Below are positions 18,801-26,671 of a stretch of DNA of 64,000 bases, piece by piece. The stretch is taken from contig NZ_CP045096.1 in NCBI RefSeq assembly GCF_009184865.1, positions 7,626,001-7,690,000 of the forward strand, given 5' to 3'. Below the pieces are notes generated by a model. The model was not told the origin of the DNA and did no database searches. It was given only the letters and a program-made list of their open reading frames with translations. Position 1 is the first letter of the stretch. Each line of letters starts with the position of its first letter. This DNA is from Streptomyces phaeolivaceus. Its GTDB lineage: Bacteria > Actinomycetota > Actinomycetes > Streptomycetales > Streptomycetaceae. The translations under genes were made by a program, and so were the position numbers.

Positions 18801-18946
18801 AGGACGAGGAGATCATCGCGGAGGCGAGAGAGGAAGCGACGTCCCTGGTCGCCACCGACCCCGACCTCAACACCCTCCCCGGCCTGCGCACAGCCCTGGA
18901 CGCCCTCCTGGACGAGGAGCGGGAGCAGTACTTGGACAAGGGGTAG
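15812..18946 (+). CDS. recG: ATP-dependent DNA helicase RecG containing an in-frame intein
   Basis: A 1044-aa precursor, of which 309 residues are an intein (16736-17662), leaving a 735-aa RecG of normal length. RecG remodels stalled forks and Holliday junctions. The N-terminal wedge/OB region is followed by motif I GEVGSGK/T, split exactly between Lys and Thr by the intein. Then come TEVLAQQH, motif II VVVDEQHRFG (the DEQH variant expected for RecG), TATPIPRT, LHGRMHPDDK and the motif VI/TRG region QLHQLRGRVGRGS. Since the Walker A is interrupted, the helicase can only work after splicing. ATG 15812 begins the usual MDLVPALEEPLK. The frame is open further upstream to 15779, but a promoter-like element lies there. 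It is divergent from the HSP90-like gene. Confidence 0.95.
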   Translation: MDLVPALEEPLKNSLGAATAKVMAEHLGLHTVGDLLHHYPRRYEERGQLTHLADLPMDEHVTVVAQVADARLHSFASAKAPRGKGQRLEVTITDGSGRLQLVFFGNGVHKPHKDLLPGTRALFSGKVSVFNRRLQLAHPAYELLRGDDVTETVDTWAGALIPIYPATAKLESWKIAKAVQTVLPSAQDAVDPLPESLREGRGLVSLPEALLKIHRPHSKTDVEGARDRLKWDEAFVLQVALARRRHADAQLPAAARRPAPEGLLTAFDARLPFTLTDGQRKVSKEIFDDLATEHPMHRLLQGEVGSGKAQPLDSLVLTPAGFRRMGDLSVGDEVVVPDGEIAAIDGVFPQGERDVWRLVLSDGSSVECDDEHLWIVGTSRGWHRGQEPKVMTAREIRFDTFAADGSSKWYIPAATPVDLGGDSGPPLDPYLFGLLLGDGSFRHNLSFPTVDEEIRGAGGVRSPVIQTLRDLNLWGLTSYGKFVPDDFKNTSVKNRLALLQGLLDTDGTVQADGFGISLRSASRRLADDVAWLVRSLGGRARVLPKGAAFNVSVALPEGHAPFRLTHKAERVRSRPKDNTFRRGIRAVEYVGRKPVQCISVAHPSHAYVTDNFTVTHNTMVALRAMLAVVDAGGQAAMLAPTEVLAQQHHRSVTEMMGELAEGGMLGGTEHSTKVVLLTGSMGAAGRRQALLDLVTGEAGIVIGTHALIEDKVRFHDLGLVVVDEQHRFGVEQRDALRGKGKQPPHLLVMTATPIPRTVAMTVFGDLETSVLDQLPAGRSPIASHVVPAADKPHFLARAWERVREEVENGHQAYVVCPRIGDEEDDPKKAGRKSAEDEAEKRPPLAVLDIADQLTKGPLQGLKVEVLHGRMHPDDKDAVMRRFAAGETHVLVATTVIEVGVNVPNATAMVIMDADRFGVSQLHQLRGRVGRGSAAGLCLLVTEMPPASAARQRLNAVAATLDGFALSRIDLEQRREGDVLGQAQSGARTSLRMLAVIQDEEIIAEAREEATSLVATDPDLNTLPGLRTALDALLDEEREQYLDKG
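16736..17662 (+). other. Intein with LAGLIDADG endonuclease, inserted in RecG Walker A
   Basis: A 309-residue insertion beginning AQPLDSLVLTPAGFRRMGDL and ending VTDNFTVTHN, directly before the Thr of GSGKT. Block A starts with Ala instead of Cys/Ser. Block B reads ECDDEHLWIV with His64 and Trp66, block F has Cys289 in KPVQCISVAHPSHAYVTDNF, and block G has Thr307-His308-Asn309. The Trp/Cys/Thr triplet with a non-nucleophilic first residue is the hallmark of class 3 inteins, in which the block F Cys makes the first branched ester. The LAGLIDADG motifs are LFGLLLGDGSF (from about residue 123) and LALLQGLLDTDGTV (188-201), so a homing endonuclease may be active. Its base composition is a little less GC-rich than the flanking recG. 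Confidence 0.93.
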
Positions 18947-18979
18947 AGAGCGCCGCTCCGCCGCGGGCCGAGAACAGCC

Positions 18980-19040
18980 GCGCCGCTTGTGCTTTCAAGG
19001 GGCGCGGGGGACTGCGCGAGAAGCCCCACGAACCCGCGGC
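18980..19040. repeat. GC-rich intergenic repeat, single arm
   Basis: CAAGGGGCGCGGGGGACTGCGCGAGAAGCC is one arm of the family whose complete inverted form lies at 23240-23385. It fills part of the 173-base gap between recG and rsmD. Confidence 0.6.
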
Positions 19041-19119
19041 CCCGCCCACCACGCGAAGGCCTCTCCACCTTCGACTGCCAAACTGGACCTGTGACCACGC
19101 CCTCGAACAAGGACCCAAG

Positions 19120-19704
19120 ATGACCCGCGTGATCGCCGGCGCAGCCGGCGGACGCCGCCTGGCAGTCCCGCCAGGGACCGGCACCCGCCCCACCTCCGAC
19201 CGCGCCCGCGAGGGCCTCTTCTCCACCTGGCAGTCCCTCCTCGGCGGCCCTCTGGACGGCGAACGCGTCCTCGACCTCTACGCGGGCTCGGGCGCCGTCG
19301 GCCTGGAGGCCCTCTCCCGAGGCGCCGGCCACACCCTCCTCGTCGAGGCCGACGCACGAGCGGCCCGCACGGTCCGGGACAACGTCAGATCGCTCGGCCT
19401 CCCCGGCGCCGAGGTGAGGGCGGGCAAAGCGGAGCAGATCGTCCGTGGCTCGGCCCCGGACGAGCCGTACGACCTCGTCTTCCTCGACCCCCCGTACGCC
19501 GTCTCGGACGACGATCTTCGCGAGATCCTGCTCACACTCCGTACCGGGGGCTGGCTCGGCGAGGAAGCGCTCGTCACCGTGGAGCGCAGCACCAGAGGCG
19601 GTGAATTCGCCTGGCCGACCGGTTTCGAGGCCCTCAGGGCCCGTCGCTACGGCGAGGGAACGTTTTGGTACGGTCGCGCCGCCTCTACGTGCGAAGACGC
19701 ATGA
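19120..19704 (+). CDS. rsmD: 16S rRNA (guanine966-N2)-methyltransferase RsmD
   Basis: A 194-aa class I methyltransferase. The SAM-binding loop is [20 protein letters not shown], the acidic residue after it sits in [16 protein letters not shown], and the catalytic motif for adenine/guanine N-methylation is FLDPPYAV. These and the N-terminal [22 protein letters not shown] match RsmD, which modifies G966 in 16S rRNA. The gene lies directly upstream of coaD as in most actinobacteria. ATG 19120 is the only start that keeps the conserved N-terminus, although its ribosome-binding site is weak. Confidence 0.93.
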   Translation: MTRVIAGAAGGRRLAVPPGTGTRPTSDRAREGLFSTWQSLLGGPLDGERVLDLYAGSGAVGLEALSRGAGHTLLVEADARAARTVRDNVRSLGLPGAEVRAGKAEQIVRGSAPDEPYDLVFLDPPYAVSDDDLREILLTLRTGGWLGEEALVTVERSTRGGEFAWPTGFEALRARRYGEGTFWYGRAASTCEDA

Positions 19705-19733
19705 TGACCGGACCGGAGAGCGAGGGACCTCAA

Positions 19734-20213
19734 GTGCGCCGTGCCGTCTGTCCCGGGTCGTTCGACCCGATCACCAACGGACACCTCGACATCATTGGCC
19801 GCGCGTCCAAGCTGTACGACGAGATCTATGTCGCGGTGATGATCAACAAGTCCAAGAAGGGCCTCTTCGAGGTCGAGGAGCGGATCGAGCTGATCCGTCA
19901 GGTCACCGCCGAGTACGCGAACGTACGCGTGGATGCCTTCCACGGACTCCTGGTCGACTTCTGCAAGCAGCGCGACATCCCGGCCATCGTCAAGGGCCTG
20001 CGCGCGGTCAGCGACTTCGACTACGAACTGCAGATGGCCCAGATGAACATCGGCCTGTCGGGCGTGGAGACCCTCTTCGTCCCCACCAACCCCACCTACA
20101 GCTTCCTGTCGTCCTCCCTCGTCAAGGAGGTCGCGACCTGGGGCGGCGACGTCTCCCACCTGGTGCCCCCGCTCGTCCTCGAAGCGCTGAACGAACGCCT
20201 GAAGCGCGACTGA
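19734..20213 (+). CDS. coaD: Phosphopantetheine adenylyltransferase
   Basis: A 159-aa enzyme that joins ATP and 4'-phosphopantetheine to dephospho-CoA, the fourth step of coenzyme A synthesis. The nucleotidyltransferase T/HxGH motif is in [20 protein letters not shown] (residues 5-24). The C-terminal [19 protein letters not shown] is the second conserved block, and [20 protein letters not shown] lies between. GTG 19734 was chosen over an upstream ATG at about 19701 because AGGGA precedes it and because homologues begin at [12 protein letters not shown]. It follows rsmD closely, so the pair is likely co-transcribed. Confidence 0.95.
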   Translation: MRRAVCPGSFDPITNGHLDIIGRASKLYDEIYVAVMINKSKKGLFEVEERIELIRQVTAEYANVRVDAFHGLLVDFCKQRDIPAIVKGLRAVSDFDYELQMAQMNIGLSGVETLFVPTNPTYSFLSSSLVKEVATWGGDVSHLVPPLVLEALNERLKRD

Positions 20214-20312
20214 CACGGGACTGGCGCGGGACCGGGCGGACGAACCTCCCCCGCTGGCCGTACAGTCGACCCGACCGTCTCCAACCCGGCTGTAGAGAGT
20301 GGCGAGCACACG

Positions 20313-21410
20313 GTGGACCACACGGTGGACGTGCAGAAGAAGCTCGACGAGATCGTCTCGGTGGTCTCCGGCGCCCGATCCATGCCCATGTCGGCCTCGT
20401 GCGTGGTCAATCGCGCCGATCTGCTCACCCTGCTCGACGAACTGCGCGCGGCCCTGCCCGACTCCCTCGCCCAGGCGGCGGAGCTGATCGGCGACCGTGA
20501 CCACATGGTCGAGCGGGCCCGCCAGGAGGCCGAGCGGATCATCGAGAACGCGCACGCCGAGCGCGGCTCCCTGATCTCCGACACCGAGGTCGCCCGCCGC
20601 TCCCAGAACGAGGCCGACCGCATCCTGGGCGAGGCCCGCCAGGAGGCCGAGGAGGTCCGCGCCGAGGCCGACGACTACGTCGACTCCAAGCTCGCCAACT
20701 TCGAGGTCGTCCTCACCAAGACCCTCGGTTCGGTGGGCCGCGGCCGGGAGAAGCTCCTCGGCACCGGCCCCGGCCTCGACGAACAGGGCTACGCGGACGA
20801 GGACGCCCCCGAGCGCAGCCACGACCCCGAGACCCTGCGCCGCGACGCCGACGCCTATGTCGACTCCAAGCTCGGCGCCTTCGAGGCGGTGCTCGCCAAG
20901 ACCCTGGAGGCCGTCGGCCGGGGCCGCCAGAAGCTCCACGGCCGGATCGCCACCGACGACCTCGGCGCCCTCTCCCTCGGCGACGACGGCACCTCCGGGC
21001 AGCTCACCAGCGACGCCGACTACCTGGCCGGGCTCGCCGACCTCTCCGACAGCCCCGCCCAACAGTCCCGCGCGGTGCCGGAGCAGCCGTCGTACGGGCA
21101 GCAGCAGGACGCGTACCAGGCGACGGCGTACCAGCAGGACCCGTACGGCGGCTACCAGCAGCAGTACGCCCAGCCCCAGCAGGCCGCCGACCCCTACGGG
21201 TACCAGCAGGCCGACCCCTACGCGGCCGGCTACCCGCAGCAGCCGGCGTACGACCCGAACCAGGGGCATCCGGACCCCCAGGCGCACCAGGAACAGCAGG
21301 GGCACCAGGGGTACGCGCAGCAGCCGGCGAACGTGCTCGACGAGACCAGCCTGTTCGACACGACCATGATCACGGCGGAGCAGTTGCGCCGCTACGAACA
21401 GGGCCGCTGA
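20313..21410 (+). CDS. DivIVA/ATP-synthase-b-like coiled-coil protein with Gln/Tyr/Pro-rich tail
   Basis: A 365-aa protein of unknown function. Residues about 55-125 form a long charged coiled coil (ERARQEAERIIENAHAERGS, EADRILGEARQEAEEVRAEA) that annotation pipelines often call ATP synthase subunit b-like or cell-division initiation protein. A duplicated element YVDSKLaNFEvVLtKTLgsVGRGReKL occurs twice, around residues 122-147 and 184-209. The C-terminal third is a Gln/Tyr/Pro/Ala-rich low-complexity tail built on QQDPYGGYQQQ-like units. The start is GTG 20313, with a second GTG at 20325. Position between coaD and the DUF177-rpmF-rnc genes is conserved in Streptomyces; a membrane-associated scaffold role is only a guess. 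Confidence 0.8.
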   Translation: MDHTVDVQKKLDEIVSVVSGARSMPMSASCVVNRADLLTLLDELRAALPDSLAQAAELIGDRDHMVERARQEAERIIENAHAERGSLISDTEVARRSQNEADRILGEARQEAEEVRAEADDYVDSKLANFEVVLTKTLGSVGRGREKLLGTGPGLDEQGYADEDAPERSHDPETLRRDADAYVDSKLGAFEAVLAKTLEAVGRGRQKLHGRIATDDLGALSLGDDGTSGQLTSDADYLAGLADLSDSPAQQSRAVPEQPSYGQQQDAYQATAYQQDPYGGYQQQYAQPQQAADPYGYQQADPYAAGYPQQPAYDPNQGHPDPQAHQEQQGHQGYAQQPANVLDETSLFDTTMITAEQLRRYEQGR

Positions 21411-21417
21411 CAGCGGA

Positions 21418-21447
21418 TTGGGCCGAGAGCGAAAGGTCCAGTATCCT
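21418..21447 (+). promoter_or_regulatory. Candidate promoter for DUF177-rpmF-rnc
   Basis: TTGGGC (21418-21423) and TATCCT (21442-21447) are spaced 18 bases apart, a good HrdB-type match, about 90 bases upstream of the first start codon. Confidence 0.55.
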
Positions 21448-21537
21448 GGCTCTTCGGTCGCGTGTACGTCCGCGATCAACGCTGCCCGGGAAACATCGAA
21501 GGGCGGCGTTTCCCAAGCTTCAAGATCGAAAGCAGGA

Positions 21538-22182
21538 ATGGCCCTGAACGCCCGCCTCGACCACCGCAACCCTCTCGTGTTCGACACACACGAGCTGGGG
21601 CGGCGTCCTGGCGCGCTGCAGCGCCTGACCCGTGAGATCGACGCCCCCAAGGATCTCGGGATCCAGGGAGTGATCGGAGTGCCGGAAGGCGCCCCGGTGG
21701 AGCTCGGACTCCGCCTGGAGTCGGTCATGGAAGGTGTGCTTGTCACAGGCACCGCCCGTGCACGGGCCAAGGGGGAGTGCGTAAGGTGTCTGGAGCCGCT
21801 GGAGCTGGAGCTCGAAGCGGAATTCCAGGAGATGTTCTCGTACCCTGACGCCGACGACCGGGGCCGCCCCAAGGCGGAGCCGGCCGACGACGCCGAGGAA
21901 GACGAGGACAGGCTCTTCATCGAGGACGGCCTGTTCGACCTCGAATCCGTGCTGCGCGATGCGGTGGTGCTCGCACTGCCGATGCAGCCGGTGTGCCAGG
22001 ACGACTGCCCCGGCCTGTGCTCCGAGTGCGGAGCCCGGCTGGCGGACGACCCGGACCACCACCACGACGCCGTCGACATCCGTTGGGCGGCACTGCAGGG
22101 ACTCGCCGGTTCACTCGAAGACGGCGAGAAGGACGAGATGAGCGGCGCCGAGTCCGGTGTCGACGAGAAGCAGGAGAAGTAG
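21538..22182 (+). CDS. DUF177 / YceD family protein
   Basis: A 214-aa acidic protein of the YceD family, which is found next to rpmF in most bacteria and has been linked to 23S rRNA processing and ribosome assembly. Conserved cysteine motifs are [10 protein letters not shown] in the centre and [13 protein letters not shown] near residues 155-167, likely a zinc site. The C-terminal tail is Glu/Asp-rich. The ATG at 21538 is preceded by AGCAGGA. The frame is open upstream, but that stretch contains the promoter-like element at 21418-21447. The stop is two bases before rpmF, so the genes form one operon with rnc. Confidence 0.9.
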   Translation: MALNARLDHRNPLVFDTHELGRRPGALQRLTREIDAPKDLGIQGVIGVPEGAPVELGLRLESVMEGVLVTGTARARAKGECVRCLEPLELELEAEFQEMFSYPDADDRGRPKAEPADDAEEDEDRLFIEDGLFDLESVLRDAVVLALPMQPVCQDDCPGLCSECGARLADDPDHHHDAVDIRWAALQGLAGSLEDGEKDEMSGAESGVDEKQEK

Positions 22183-22184
22183 CC

Positions 22185-22358
22185 GTGGCTGTTCCGAAGC
22201 GGAAGATGTCGCGCAGCAACACGCGCCACCGCCGGTCGCAGTGGAAGGCTGCGGTCCCCACCCTGGTTGCGTGCGAGCGCTGCCACGAGCCCAAGCTGCA
22301 GCACATCGCGTGCCCGTCTTGCGGCACCTACAACAAGCGCCAGGTCCTCGAGGTCTGA
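22185..22358 (+). CDS. rpmF: 50S ribosomal protein L32, zinc-binding form
   Basis: A 57-aa basic protein starting [24 protein letters not shown] (about residues 29-32) and CPSC further on form a zinc ribbon, so this is the C+ version of L32. GTG 22185 lies two bases after the DUF177 stop, with the ribosome-binding site CAGGAGAAG inside the end of that gene. Together with rnc downstream, this is the classic yceD-rpmF-rnc arrangement. Confidence 0.96.
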   Translation: MAVPKRKMSRSNTRHRRSQWKAAVPTLVACERCHEPKLQHIACPSCGTYNKRQVLEV

Positions 22359-22377
22359 GCGGCTGGTGAGAGGCTCT

Positions 22378-23193
22378 ATGTCTGACGCCAAGGCGGAGAC
22401 CAACGCCAAGAAAAAGGCGGAGAACACAGCCTCGTCCCACACGCTTCTGGAAGGGCGGCTCGGCTATCAGCTCGAGTCCGCCCTTCTGGTGCGCGCGCTG
22501 ACCCACCGTTCGTACGCGTACGAGAACGGCGGTCTGCCCACCAACGAGCGCCTGGAGTTCCTCGGGGACTCCGTCCTCGGCCTCGTGGTCACGGACACGC
22601 TGTATCGCACCCACCCCGACCTGCCCGAAGGCCAACTGGCCAAGCTGCGGGCCGCGGTGGTCAACTCTCGTGCGCTGGCGGAGGTGGGCCGCGGGCTCGA
22701 CCTCGGCTCCTTCATCCGGCTCGGCCGCGGTGAAGAGGGCACAGGTGGCCGGGACAAGGCATCCATCCTCGCCGACACCCTCGAAGCGGTGATCGGCGCG
22801 GTCTATCTCGACCAGGGGCTGGACTCGGCGGCGGAGCTGGTGCACCGCCTGTTCGACCCGCTGATCGAAAAGTCCTCCAACCTCGGTGCCGGCCTGGACT
22901 GGAAGACCAGTCTCCAGGAGCTCACCGCGACCGAGGGGCTCGGTGTGCCCGAGTACCTGGTCACGGAGACCGGCCCCGACCACGAGAAGACCTTCACCGC
23001 TGCCGCCCGCGTCGGAGGCGTCTCGTACGGCACCGGCACCGGCCGCAGCAAGAAGGAAGCGGAGCAGCAGGCGGCCGAGTCCGCCTGGCGTGCGATCCGC
23101 TCCGCGGCGGACGAGCGGGCGAAGGCGGCGGCGGAGGCCGCCGCGCTGCCCGAAGAGTCCGCCGAGACTCCTTCGGACACGGCCCCGGCGTAA
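22378..23193 (+). CDS. rnc: Ribonuclease III
   Basis: A 271-aa double-strand-specific endoribonuclease that processes rRNA precursors and mRNAs. In Streptomyces it is also known as AbsB, a global regulator of antibiotic production. The catalytic signature [13 protein letters not shown] is at residues 56-68, [15 protein letters not shown] carries the second set of acidic residues, and a double-stranded-RNA-binding domain covers about 180-250 ([11 protein letters not shown] to [13 protein letters not shown]). The C-terminus adds an Ala/Glu/Pro-rich tail. The ATG at 22378 has weak upstream purines (GAGAGG). It is followed by a large inverted repeat at 23240-23385. Confidence 0.96.
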   Translation: MSDAKAETNAKKKAENTASSHTLLEGRLGYQLESALLVRALTHRSYAYENGGLPTNERLEFLGDSVLGLVVTDTLYRTHPDLPEGQLAKLRAAVVNSRALAEVGRGLDLGSFIRLGRGEEGTGGRDKASILADTLEAVIGAVYLDQGLDSAAELVHRLFDPLIEKSSNLGAGLDWKTSLQELTATEGLGVPEYLVTETGPDHEKTFTAAARVGGVSYGTGTGRSKKEAEQQAAESAWRAIRSAADERAKAAAEAAALPEESAETPSDTAPA

Positions 23194-23239
23194 CGGCTCC
23201 GCCGGGTGCGGGTGCGGTGAGGTGTGTTGTCGGGTGCGG

Positions 23240-23385
23240 GTGGGTGGGGCTTCTCGCGCAGTTCCCCGCGCCCCTGAAAAGCAGGGGCTGCGCCCCATGC
23301 TTTTCGGTCAGAAAGGGCCGTGGCCCGTCAGGGCCCACGGCCCTTTCAGGGGCGCGCGGGGAACTGCGCGACCAGCCCCCACCCA
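23240..23385. repeat. Large nested inverted repeat between rnc and mutM
   Basis: Left arm GCGCAGTTCCCCGCGCCCCTGAAA (from about 23256) is matched by the right arm TTTCAGGGGCGCGCGGGGAACTGCGC (ending near 23370). GTGGGTGGGGCT and AGCCCCCACCCAC extend the pairing outward. An inner hairpin pairs AAAGGGCCGTGGCCC with GGGCCCACGGCCCTTT. The complete element is about 145 bases and would form a very stable cruciform or RNA stem. Fragments of the same arm sequence occur elsewhere in the window. A terminator or recombination relic are both possible. Confidence 0.8.
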
Positions 23386-23444
23386 CCCGCACCCGACTCA
23401 CGACATCACCCACCCCCACCCCCCCGCACTCTCCGGAGGACCCC

Positions 23445-24305
23445 GTGCCAGAACTTCCCGAGGTCGAGGTCGTGCGGCGCGGCCTGGCGCGCTGGGTGGC
23501 CCACCGCACCGTCGCCGACGTCGAGGTGCTGCACCCCCGGGCGATCCGCCGCCACCTGGCCGGTCCGGAGGACTTCGCGCACCGGCTGAAGGGGAGCCGT
23601 ATCGGCGAGCCGAGCCGACGCGGCAAATACCTCTGGCTGCCCGTGGAGGACACCGGTATCGCCGTCCTCGCGCACCTCGGCATGAGCGGCCAACTCCTCG
23701 TGCAGCCGCACGACACGGCGGACGAGAAGCACCTCAGGATCCGTGTCCGCTTCGCGGACGACCTGCGCAGGGAACTCCGCTTCGTCGACCAACGCACCTT
23801 CGGCGGGCTGTCGTTGCACGGCACCACCCCCGACGGCCTGCCGGACGTCATCGCGCACATCGCCCGCGACCCCCTCGACCCGCTGTTCGACGCGGAGGCC
23901 TTCCACCAGGCGCTGCGCCGCAAGCGTACGACCGTCAAACGGGCCCTGCTCGACCAGTCGTTGATCAGCGGGGTCGGCAACATCTATGCCGACGAGGCGC
24001 TTTGGCGGTCGCGCATCCACTACGAGCGCCCCACCGCCGGCTTCACCCGCCCGCGCACCACCGAACTCCTGGGCCATGTACGGGACGTGATGAACGCTGC
24101 CCTCGCCCAGGGCGGCACGAGCTTCGACAGCCTCTACGTCAATGTGAACGGCGAGTCGGGGTACTTCGACCGGTCGCTGGACGCGTACGGCCGTGAGGGA
24201 CTGCCCTGCCGCCGCTGTGCCACACCGATGCGGCGGCGGCCGTGGATGAATCGGTCCAGCTACTTCTGCCCGACGTGTCAGCGGGCGCCGCGCGTCTCGT
24301 CGTAA
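23445..24305 (+). CDS. mutM: Formamidopyrimidine-DNA glycosylase
   Basis: A 286-aa base-excision repair enzyme that removes 8-oxoguanine and opened purines. The start [14 protein letters not shown] gives the catalytic Pro2 and Glu3 after initiator removal. [12 protein letters not shown] contains the conserved loop, and [23 protein letters not shown] is the helix-two-turn-helix. CRRC...CPTC near the C-terminus is the zinc finger. GTG 23445 is preceded by GGAGGA. The final 28 bases overlap the convergent HxlR gene. The catalytic N-terminus and zinc finger together make MutM more likely than Nei. Confidence 0.95.
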   Translation: MPELPEVEVVRRGLARWVAHRTVADVEVLHPRAIRRHLAGPEDFAHRLKGSRIGEPSRRGKYLWLPVEDTGIAVLAHLGMSGQLLVQPHDTADEKHLRIRVRFADDLRRELRFVDQRTFGGLSLHGTTPDGLPDVIAHIARDPLDPLFDAEAFHQALRRKRTTVKRALLDQSLISGVGNIYADEALWRSRIHYERPTAGFTRPRTTELLGHVRDVMNAALAQGGTSFDSLYVNVNGESGYFDRSLDAYGREGLPCRRCATPMRRRPWMNRSSYFCPTCQRAPRVSS

Positions 24306-24718
24306 CGCTCGCGGGCCCGGAGCACGTCCTCCATGCGGTCCTCCACACAGGTGATGAGGGACAGCAGACGCTCGGAGACCTCGCGGCCGAGCGGGGTGAG
24401 GGTGTAGTCGACCCGGGGCGGGTTGGTGGGCTGGGCCTCGCGGTGGACCAGGCCGTCGCGCTCCAGGGCGTGCAGGGTCTGGGAGAGCATCTTCTCGCTG
24501 ACGCCGTCCACCCGGCGCCGCAGTTCGTTGAAGCGGAGCGAGCCCTCGTACAGCGCGCCCACGGTGAGCACGCCCCAGCGGCCCGTGACGTGCTCCAGGG
24601 TGCCCCGCGACGGACAGTTCCTGGCGAACACGTCGAAGGCCAGCTCGTCGAGGTTCAAGGCGTCCGCGCCCGCGGCGGCCTGCGCGGGCGTCACGGCGGT
24701 CTGCGCGGTTGATTCCAT
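24278..24718 (-). CDS. HxlR-family winged-helix regulator
   Basis: A 146-aa regulator. The family core [20 protein letters not shown] is followed by [20 protein letters not shown] and [20 protein letters not shown], the recognition helix and wing, then [16 protein letters not shown]. The Cys in NCPSR is the conserved residue that senses quinones or aldehydes in several HxlR proteins. The ATG at 24718 was chosen over 24739, which would read across AT-rich promoter-like DNA. A perfect inverted repeat lies 23 bases upstream, so the protein probably represses its own gene. No obvious target enzyme is adjacent: its neighbours are mutM and a CAP-domain gene. Confidence 0.88.
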   Translation of the reverse strand: MESTAQTAVTPAQAAAGADALNLDELAFDVFARNCPSRGTLEHVTGRWGVLTVGALYEGSLRFNELRRRVDGVSEKMLSQTLHALERDGLVHREAQPTNPPRVDYTLTPLGREVSERLLSLITCVEDRMEDVLRARERYDETRGAR

Positions 24719-24741
24719 ACCCCGAGGATACTCCGGCACAG

Positions 24742-24777
24742 CGCTAACCAGAAGGTTGCACTAACTTCTGGTTAGCG
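24742..24777. promoter_or_regulatory. Perfect inverted repeat, likely HxlR operator
   Basis: CGCTAACCAGAAG (24742-24754) and CTTCTGGTTAGCG (24765-24777) are perfect 13-base arms around a 10-base centre GTTGCACTAA. The tract is clearly AT-richer than its surroundings and lies directly upstream of the HxlR gene, as expected for an autorepressor site. Confidence 0.75.
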
Positions 24778-24830
24778 ACTCGGGAGGGGAGGAGCGGGGA
24801 AAGGAGGGGCTGACGGCCGCCCGGCGGGGG

Positions 24831-25799
24831 CTAGTAGCCGAAGTCCTGCGTCCACCACGGTCCGCCGTCACCCAGGTGGACGCCGACGCCGAGGGTCTTG
24901 AAGTCGCAGTTGAGGATGTTCGCCTTGTGGCCGGGGCTGTTCATCCAGGCCTCCATGACCGCCTCGGCGGTGGCCTGGCCGCGGGCGATGTTCTCGCCGC
25001 CGAGGCCGGTGATCCCGAGGGCCGCCGCGCGGTCCCAGGGGTCGTCGCCGTCGGGGTTGGTGTGGTCGAAGAAGCCGCGGAGGGCCATGTCGGCGCTGAA
25101 GGTCTCGGCCAGCTTCGCCAGATCGCTGCTCGCCGCCACCGGGCTGCAGCCGGCCTTGGCCCGCTCCTCGTTGACCAGCAGGAGGACCGCGGCCTCGGCC
25201 TGGGTCTCCACGGAGGCCTCCACCGGGGGAGTGGCCTCCTCCTTCTCCTTGGTCGGCTCGGCGGACGGCGTCCTGTTCTTCTGCGAGCCGGACTCCTTCT
25301 CCGCTTCGTCGGCGGGCTTCTCGGTCGGCTTCTCGGAGGGGGACGGGCTGTTCGACGGCGAGGCCTCGCGCTCGGCGTCACGGCTGGTGGACTCGTCCTC
25401 GCGCTGTTCCTGCGCGGCGCCGTCCGTACCGCCCTGCTGGCTCGCCGCACCCGTCGGCGAGCCTGCCGGAACCACCGTCTCGTTGCTGCTGCCCCCGCTG
25501 ACCGCGTACTTGTCGCCGCCCGGCAGCACGCCGGTGGCCACCGCGACGGTACCGAGGGCGACGGCGGCGGAGACACCGAGGAGGCCGGTCTTCACGGGCG
25601 TCACGGTCCGCTTCTTACGGCGACGCGCACCACCGGCACGCGAGGCGGCCTGGGCGTCTGCCTCCAGGAAGGCGGCGAACCCGTACAGGTTCTCCGGGCC
25701 GTAGTGCGGCTCCTCGGTGGCGAAACCCGTGTCAGTGACCCCGGCGGCGCGGCCCCCCCTGGCGGCGCGGCCGGCGGCGGAGCGTCGGTGGCGTCCCAT
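24831..25799 (-). CDS. Membrane-anchored CAP/SCP-domain protein
   Basis: A 322-aa protein. Residues 1-65 are basic and cytoplasmic, 71-92 (TGLLGVSAAVALGTVAVATGVL) form one membrane helix, and 100-200 are a Ser/Glu/Pro/Thr-rich spacer. The C-terminal 120 residues are a CAP domain with LLVNEERAKAGCSPV, DMALRGFFDHTNPDGDDPWD, GENIARGQATAEAVMEAWM and SPGHKANIL. It therefore displays an extracytoplasmic CAP domain, a fold found in allergens and in the bacterial sporulation protein YkwD. Its role is unknown. ATG 25799 has GAGGAAGG upstream. The final WWTQDFGY is typical of bacterial CAP proteins. Confidence 0.88.
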   Translation of the reverse strand: MGRHRRSAAGRAARGGRAAGVTDTGFATEEPHYGPENLYGFAAFLEADAQAASRAGGARRRKKRTVTPVKTGLLGVSAAVALGTVAVATGVLPGGDKYAVSGGSSNETVVPAGSPTGAASQQGGTDGAAQEQREDESTSRDAEREASPSNSPSPSEKPTEKPADEAEKESGSQKNRTPSAEPTKEKEEATPPVEASVETQAEAAVLLLVNEERAKAGCSPVAASSDLAKLAETFSADMALRGFFDHTNPDGDDPWDRAAALGITGLGGENIARGQATAEAVMEAWMNSPGHKANILNCDFKTLGVGVHLGDGGPWWTQDFGY

Positions 25800-25833
25800 G
25801 TCTTGGCCTTCCTCGTCCTTGCGGTGTCCTGCG

Positions 25834-25914
25834 GTCAACGTTGGGGATCTTGTCAACGTTGTGATCGTGGCCTTCACGAATCTCACACGAAGGAGTGAGT
25901 TTCATATGAGATTC
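25834..25914. promoter_or_regulatory. AT-rich divergent regulatory region with direct and inverted repeats
   Basis: GTCAACGTT occurs twice (25834-25842 and 25852-25860), and GAATCTCA (25878-25885) is mirrored by TGAGATTC (25907-25914). The tract lies between the divergent CAP-domain and acylphosphatase genes and is much lower in GC than its surroundings. Promoters or operators for one or both genes are likely, but no regulator can be named. Confidence 0.35.
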
Positions 25915-25989
25915 ATTGGGTCGGGACGGTACAGCATGGCGCCAGGGGAGGGAGAGACCCGAGAGACATTGGCCCGTTAGCGTGCAGCC

Positions 25990-26271
25990 ATGAGTGAGGA
26001 TGTACGGCTGGTCGTCTGGGTGCGCGGACGGGTGCAAGGGGTGGGTTTCCGCTGGTTCACCCGGGCTCGGGCGCTGGAGATCGGGGGGCTGAGTGGGTTT
26101 GCTCTCAATTTGGCCGACGGGCGGGTGCAGGTGGTCGCCGAGGGCTCACCCGAGGCGTGCCAAGGGCTTCTGGGGTGGCTCCAGGGTGACGACACGCCCG
26201 GACGCGTGGACGGTGTCACCGAGATCTGGGACACACCGCGAGGGGGCTACGACGGCTTCGCCATCCGCTGA
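25990..26271 (+). CDS. Acylphosphatase
   Basis: A 93-aa enzyme that hydrolyses acyl phosphates. The family signature is [19 protein letters not shown] with catalytic Arg21, and the second signature holds Asn40 in [17 protein letters not shown]. The length is typical. In actinobacteria this gene conventionally sits between mutM and smc, as here. ATG 25990 begins shortly after the promoter region with repeats; the ribosome-binding site is weak. Confidence 0.93.
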   Translation: MSEDVRLVVWVRGRVQGVGFRWFTRARALEIGGLSGFALNLADGRVQVVAEGSPEACQGLLGWLQGDDTPGRVDGVTEIWDTPRGGYDGFAIR

Positions 26272-26671
26272 CCGCCCTCGGCGGGAGGGGCCCGGCAGGA
26301 GTGGAGGGTGACGCCACCGGCATATGCCAGGAGCATGCACAGGACAGAAATGTGCAGGTGATTGCCAAGACGGACTTGTCATGGCAGGCTCCGAAGAAAG
26401 GATGATCCCCTCGCTCCGCCGGCCAGGAGAGGTTCCCGAACCGCCGCGGCGTCGCCCGATCCGGGCCGCGCGGCACCGGGATGCCCGCCAATGCGGGGCG
26501 TGATCGTGTTGACCGTCAAACTTTTTGGTGAGACGCTGAAAGCCCCGCGCACCTTAGCTGTTTGGCATGGAGAACGGCAGCGAAAATTCAACAGTGCCAA
26601 GCACCGCGGGTGCGATTCCCTCACGACCCACACCGCTTCGGTCGGTCACTCAGTGTGGAGGACCATCCATC
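26272..26671. other. 400-base gene-free leader region upstream of the small coiled-coil gene
   Basis: No open reading frame with normal codon use was found. The first half holds a short inverted tract around GGCATATGCC (26318-26327). The second half is AT-richer and folds into the structure described at 26548-26658. A TTGACC at about 26508 could be a -35 box, but no good -10 is paired with it. Confidence 0.5.
26548..26658 (+). ncRNA. Candidate structured 5' leader (possible cis-regulatory RNA)
   Basis: Stem P1 pairs CGCACC (26548-26553) with GGTGCG (26609-26614). Nested in it, TTGGCA (26562-26567) pairs with TGCCAA (26595-26600). A third stem pairs CCACAC (26628-26633) with GTGTGG (26653-26658), and its 3' strand runs into the GGAGG ribosome-binding site of the small coiled-coil gene. 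That geometry could hide or expose the start. I do not recognise a known riboswitch class, and the structure is inferred by eye. Confidence 0.35.

Noticed and set aside
25906..25980. 24-codon frame MRFIGSGRYSMAPGEGETRE... after AAGGAG
   Set aside because: The spacing to the ribosome-binding site is long, it lies in a divergent promoter region with repeats, and nothing supports its conservation.
26598..26625. tRNA-like T-arm (GCGGGTGCGATTCCCTC)
   Set aside because: The arm looks like GGTTCGATTCC, but the stem is mismatched and no acceptor stem, D-arm or anticodon arm can be drawn around it.
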